From a virus, in IMG/VR virus record IMGVR_UViG_3300042892_001165, positions 1-24,764 of that record: a DNA stretch of 24,764 nt; one strand, given 5' to 3'. This document shows, piece by piece, positions 24,122 to 24,764 of this stretch. Positions within the stretch are counted from its first letter, which is position 1; each line of letters opens with the position of its first letter. The notes under the pieces were generated by a model. It did no database searches, had not been told where the DNA came from, and worked only from the letters and a program-made list of their open reading frames with translations. Both the position numbers and the translations under genes were made by a program.

Positions 24122-24129
24122 AATAAATA
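24122..24129 (-). promoter_or_regulatory. TATTTATT promoter-like motif before protein B
   Basis: Minus strand reads GAGTATTTATTGATAAAAGG, 13 nt before the ATG at 24108. It lies in the 27-bp gap after the glycosyltransferase stop codon. Confidence 0.45.
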
Positions 24130-24135
24130 CTCCGT

Positions 24136-24764
24136 TTAACATTCTTTTCTCAAATGACCTTCGTAATGATCAAAACGATTGTGTTCAGTTGGGGTCATAA
24201 GTAAGACACCAGCATTTATTCTACCTTTTACGGTTTGCTTATAACAATGACTCATAAGAGTTTGTTCGTATGGATGAGCAAATTTAGTTTCAATATAACA
24301 TTTGTAATTACCTTCTTTTGATAACAAAATTGGCCAGTTAGATAAATAAACTTCACCTGTTGCATATGAAATACCTTCGTGTGATTTAATGTGTTTAAAT
24401 TCTAAATTGGGAGTATTTGGACTTTCTCCGTGATGAGCCAAGTTTTGGTTAAAAGGCCAATGACTTTTTCTAAACTCTTGATCCACATTAAACCAAGACC
24501 ATTGTTTTTCGTGACTACCATAAAACTCAGTAAAGTTAAATTTTAGAAAATCAAATTGTTCTTTTCTTGCAATTTGTAAAACTTTTTTATATAATTTCTT
24601 TGTCTTTCTATTAAATCCATTTTTACAAGTTTCCTCAACTCCGTTGTGGAATAACATGTCGTCCTCAAAGAAAATATAATAATCCATTTCAGATCTATCA
24701 AAATGTTCGGCAATAAAAACACGACCACCTGTAATCCCTATATTATCTTTTTTGATGTGTTCAA
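24136..24764 (-). CDS. Glycosyltransferase-like protein (5' end outside window)
   Basis: The frame is open to the right edge (about 208 residues visible), so the ATG at 24687 is internal. The visible start reads NIGITGGRVFIAEHFDRSEM followed by DYYIFFEDDM, with a hydrophobic strand ending in an EDD acidic cluster. This is the layout of the metal- and sugar-nucleotide-binding DxD region in GT-A type glycosyltransferases. Later segments include FDFLKFNFTEFYG, YATGEVYLSNWPILL and FAHPYEQTLMSHCY, and His/Trp-rich stretches possibly for acceptor binding. In phages such enzymes modify DNA bases, virion proteins or host surface sugars; the sequence does not decide between these. The adjacent genes encode Ser/Thr/Pro-rich proteins that could be acceptors, which is inference. 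No membrane segment is seen in the visible part. Confidence 0.6.
   Translation of the reverse strand, partial: EHIKKDNIGITGGRVFIAEHFDRSEMDYYIFFEDDMLFHNGVEETCKNGFNRKTKKLYKKVLQIARKEQFDFLKFNFTEFYGSHEKQWSWFNVDQEFRKSHWPFNQNLAHHGESPNTPNLEFKHIKSHEGISYATGEVYLSNWPILLSKEGNYKCYIETKFAHPYEQTLMSHCYKQTVKGRINAGVLLMTPTEHNRFDHYEGHLRKEC

Overview
This window is a stretch of an AT-rich, tailed-phage genome with a T4-like contractile tail (myovirus morphology). The evidence is direct: a tail sheath with a clear gp18-type C-terminus, a 162-residue tail tube, a gp26-type (PF12322-like) tail/baseplate chaperone, a tape measure of about T4 length, neck-like proteins and a family B DNA polymerase with intact motifs. 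There is no integrase, rRNA, tRNA, CRISPR array or bacterial housekeeping gene. The host cannot be named. Low GC, A-rich leaders with few strong Shine-Dalgarno sites and Pro/Thr-rich hinge proteins would fit a phage of Bacteroidota or another AT-rich aquatic bacterium, but that is inference.

Layout. Bases 1-14346 are mostly on the minus strand. Read in the direction of transcription, they hold two neck/tail-terminator candidates (14346-12797), the 1116-residue sheath (12515-9165), a HAD-type phosphatase (9092-8265), the tail tube (8153-7665), a tail chaperone with a probable frameshift extension (7582-6676), the tape measure (6654-4828) and a giant baseplate protein with an OmpA-like domain (4781 to beyond the left edge). 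One small plus-strand gene for a ribbon-helix-helix protein sits between the sheath and neck genes, just downstream of two tandem operator-like repeats. Bases 14403-19844 form a plus-strand block: an SNF2 helicase, a three-part fusion (zinc metallopeptidase, Mn-type superoxide dismutase, nuclease-like domain), a gp13-like neck protein and a small beta-rich protein. Bases 19849-24764 are minus strand again: DNA polymerase, two paralogous proteins with Pro/Thr-rich tails, and a glycosyltransferase-like gene cut by the right edge.

How it fits together. Sheath, tube, chaperone, tape measure and baseplate genes follow the usual tail-module order. Two minus-strand rho-independent terminators (after sheath and after tube) set the level of the most abundant proteins apart from the genes behind them. 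Almost every gene or operon has TATTTAT(A/C/T) on its coding strand shortly before its start, on both strands, which points to a phage-specific promoter element. It is the reverse complement of the T4 late motif.

Most notable: (1) the peptidase-SOD-nuclease fusion, whose two linkers are dense in (I/L)xE tripeptides like T4 prohead-protease sites; (2) a HAD phosphatase with an N-terminus resembling a T4 capsid-targeting sequence; (3) a likely +1 frameshift in the tail chaperone; (4) the recurrent promoter-like motif; (5) Cys-flanked Pro/Thr hinges in the sheath and in a pair of surface-type proteins next to a glycosyltransferase. The first two together suggest a set of enzymes packaged in the capsid and delivered with the DNA. 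This is a hypothesis from sequence alone.
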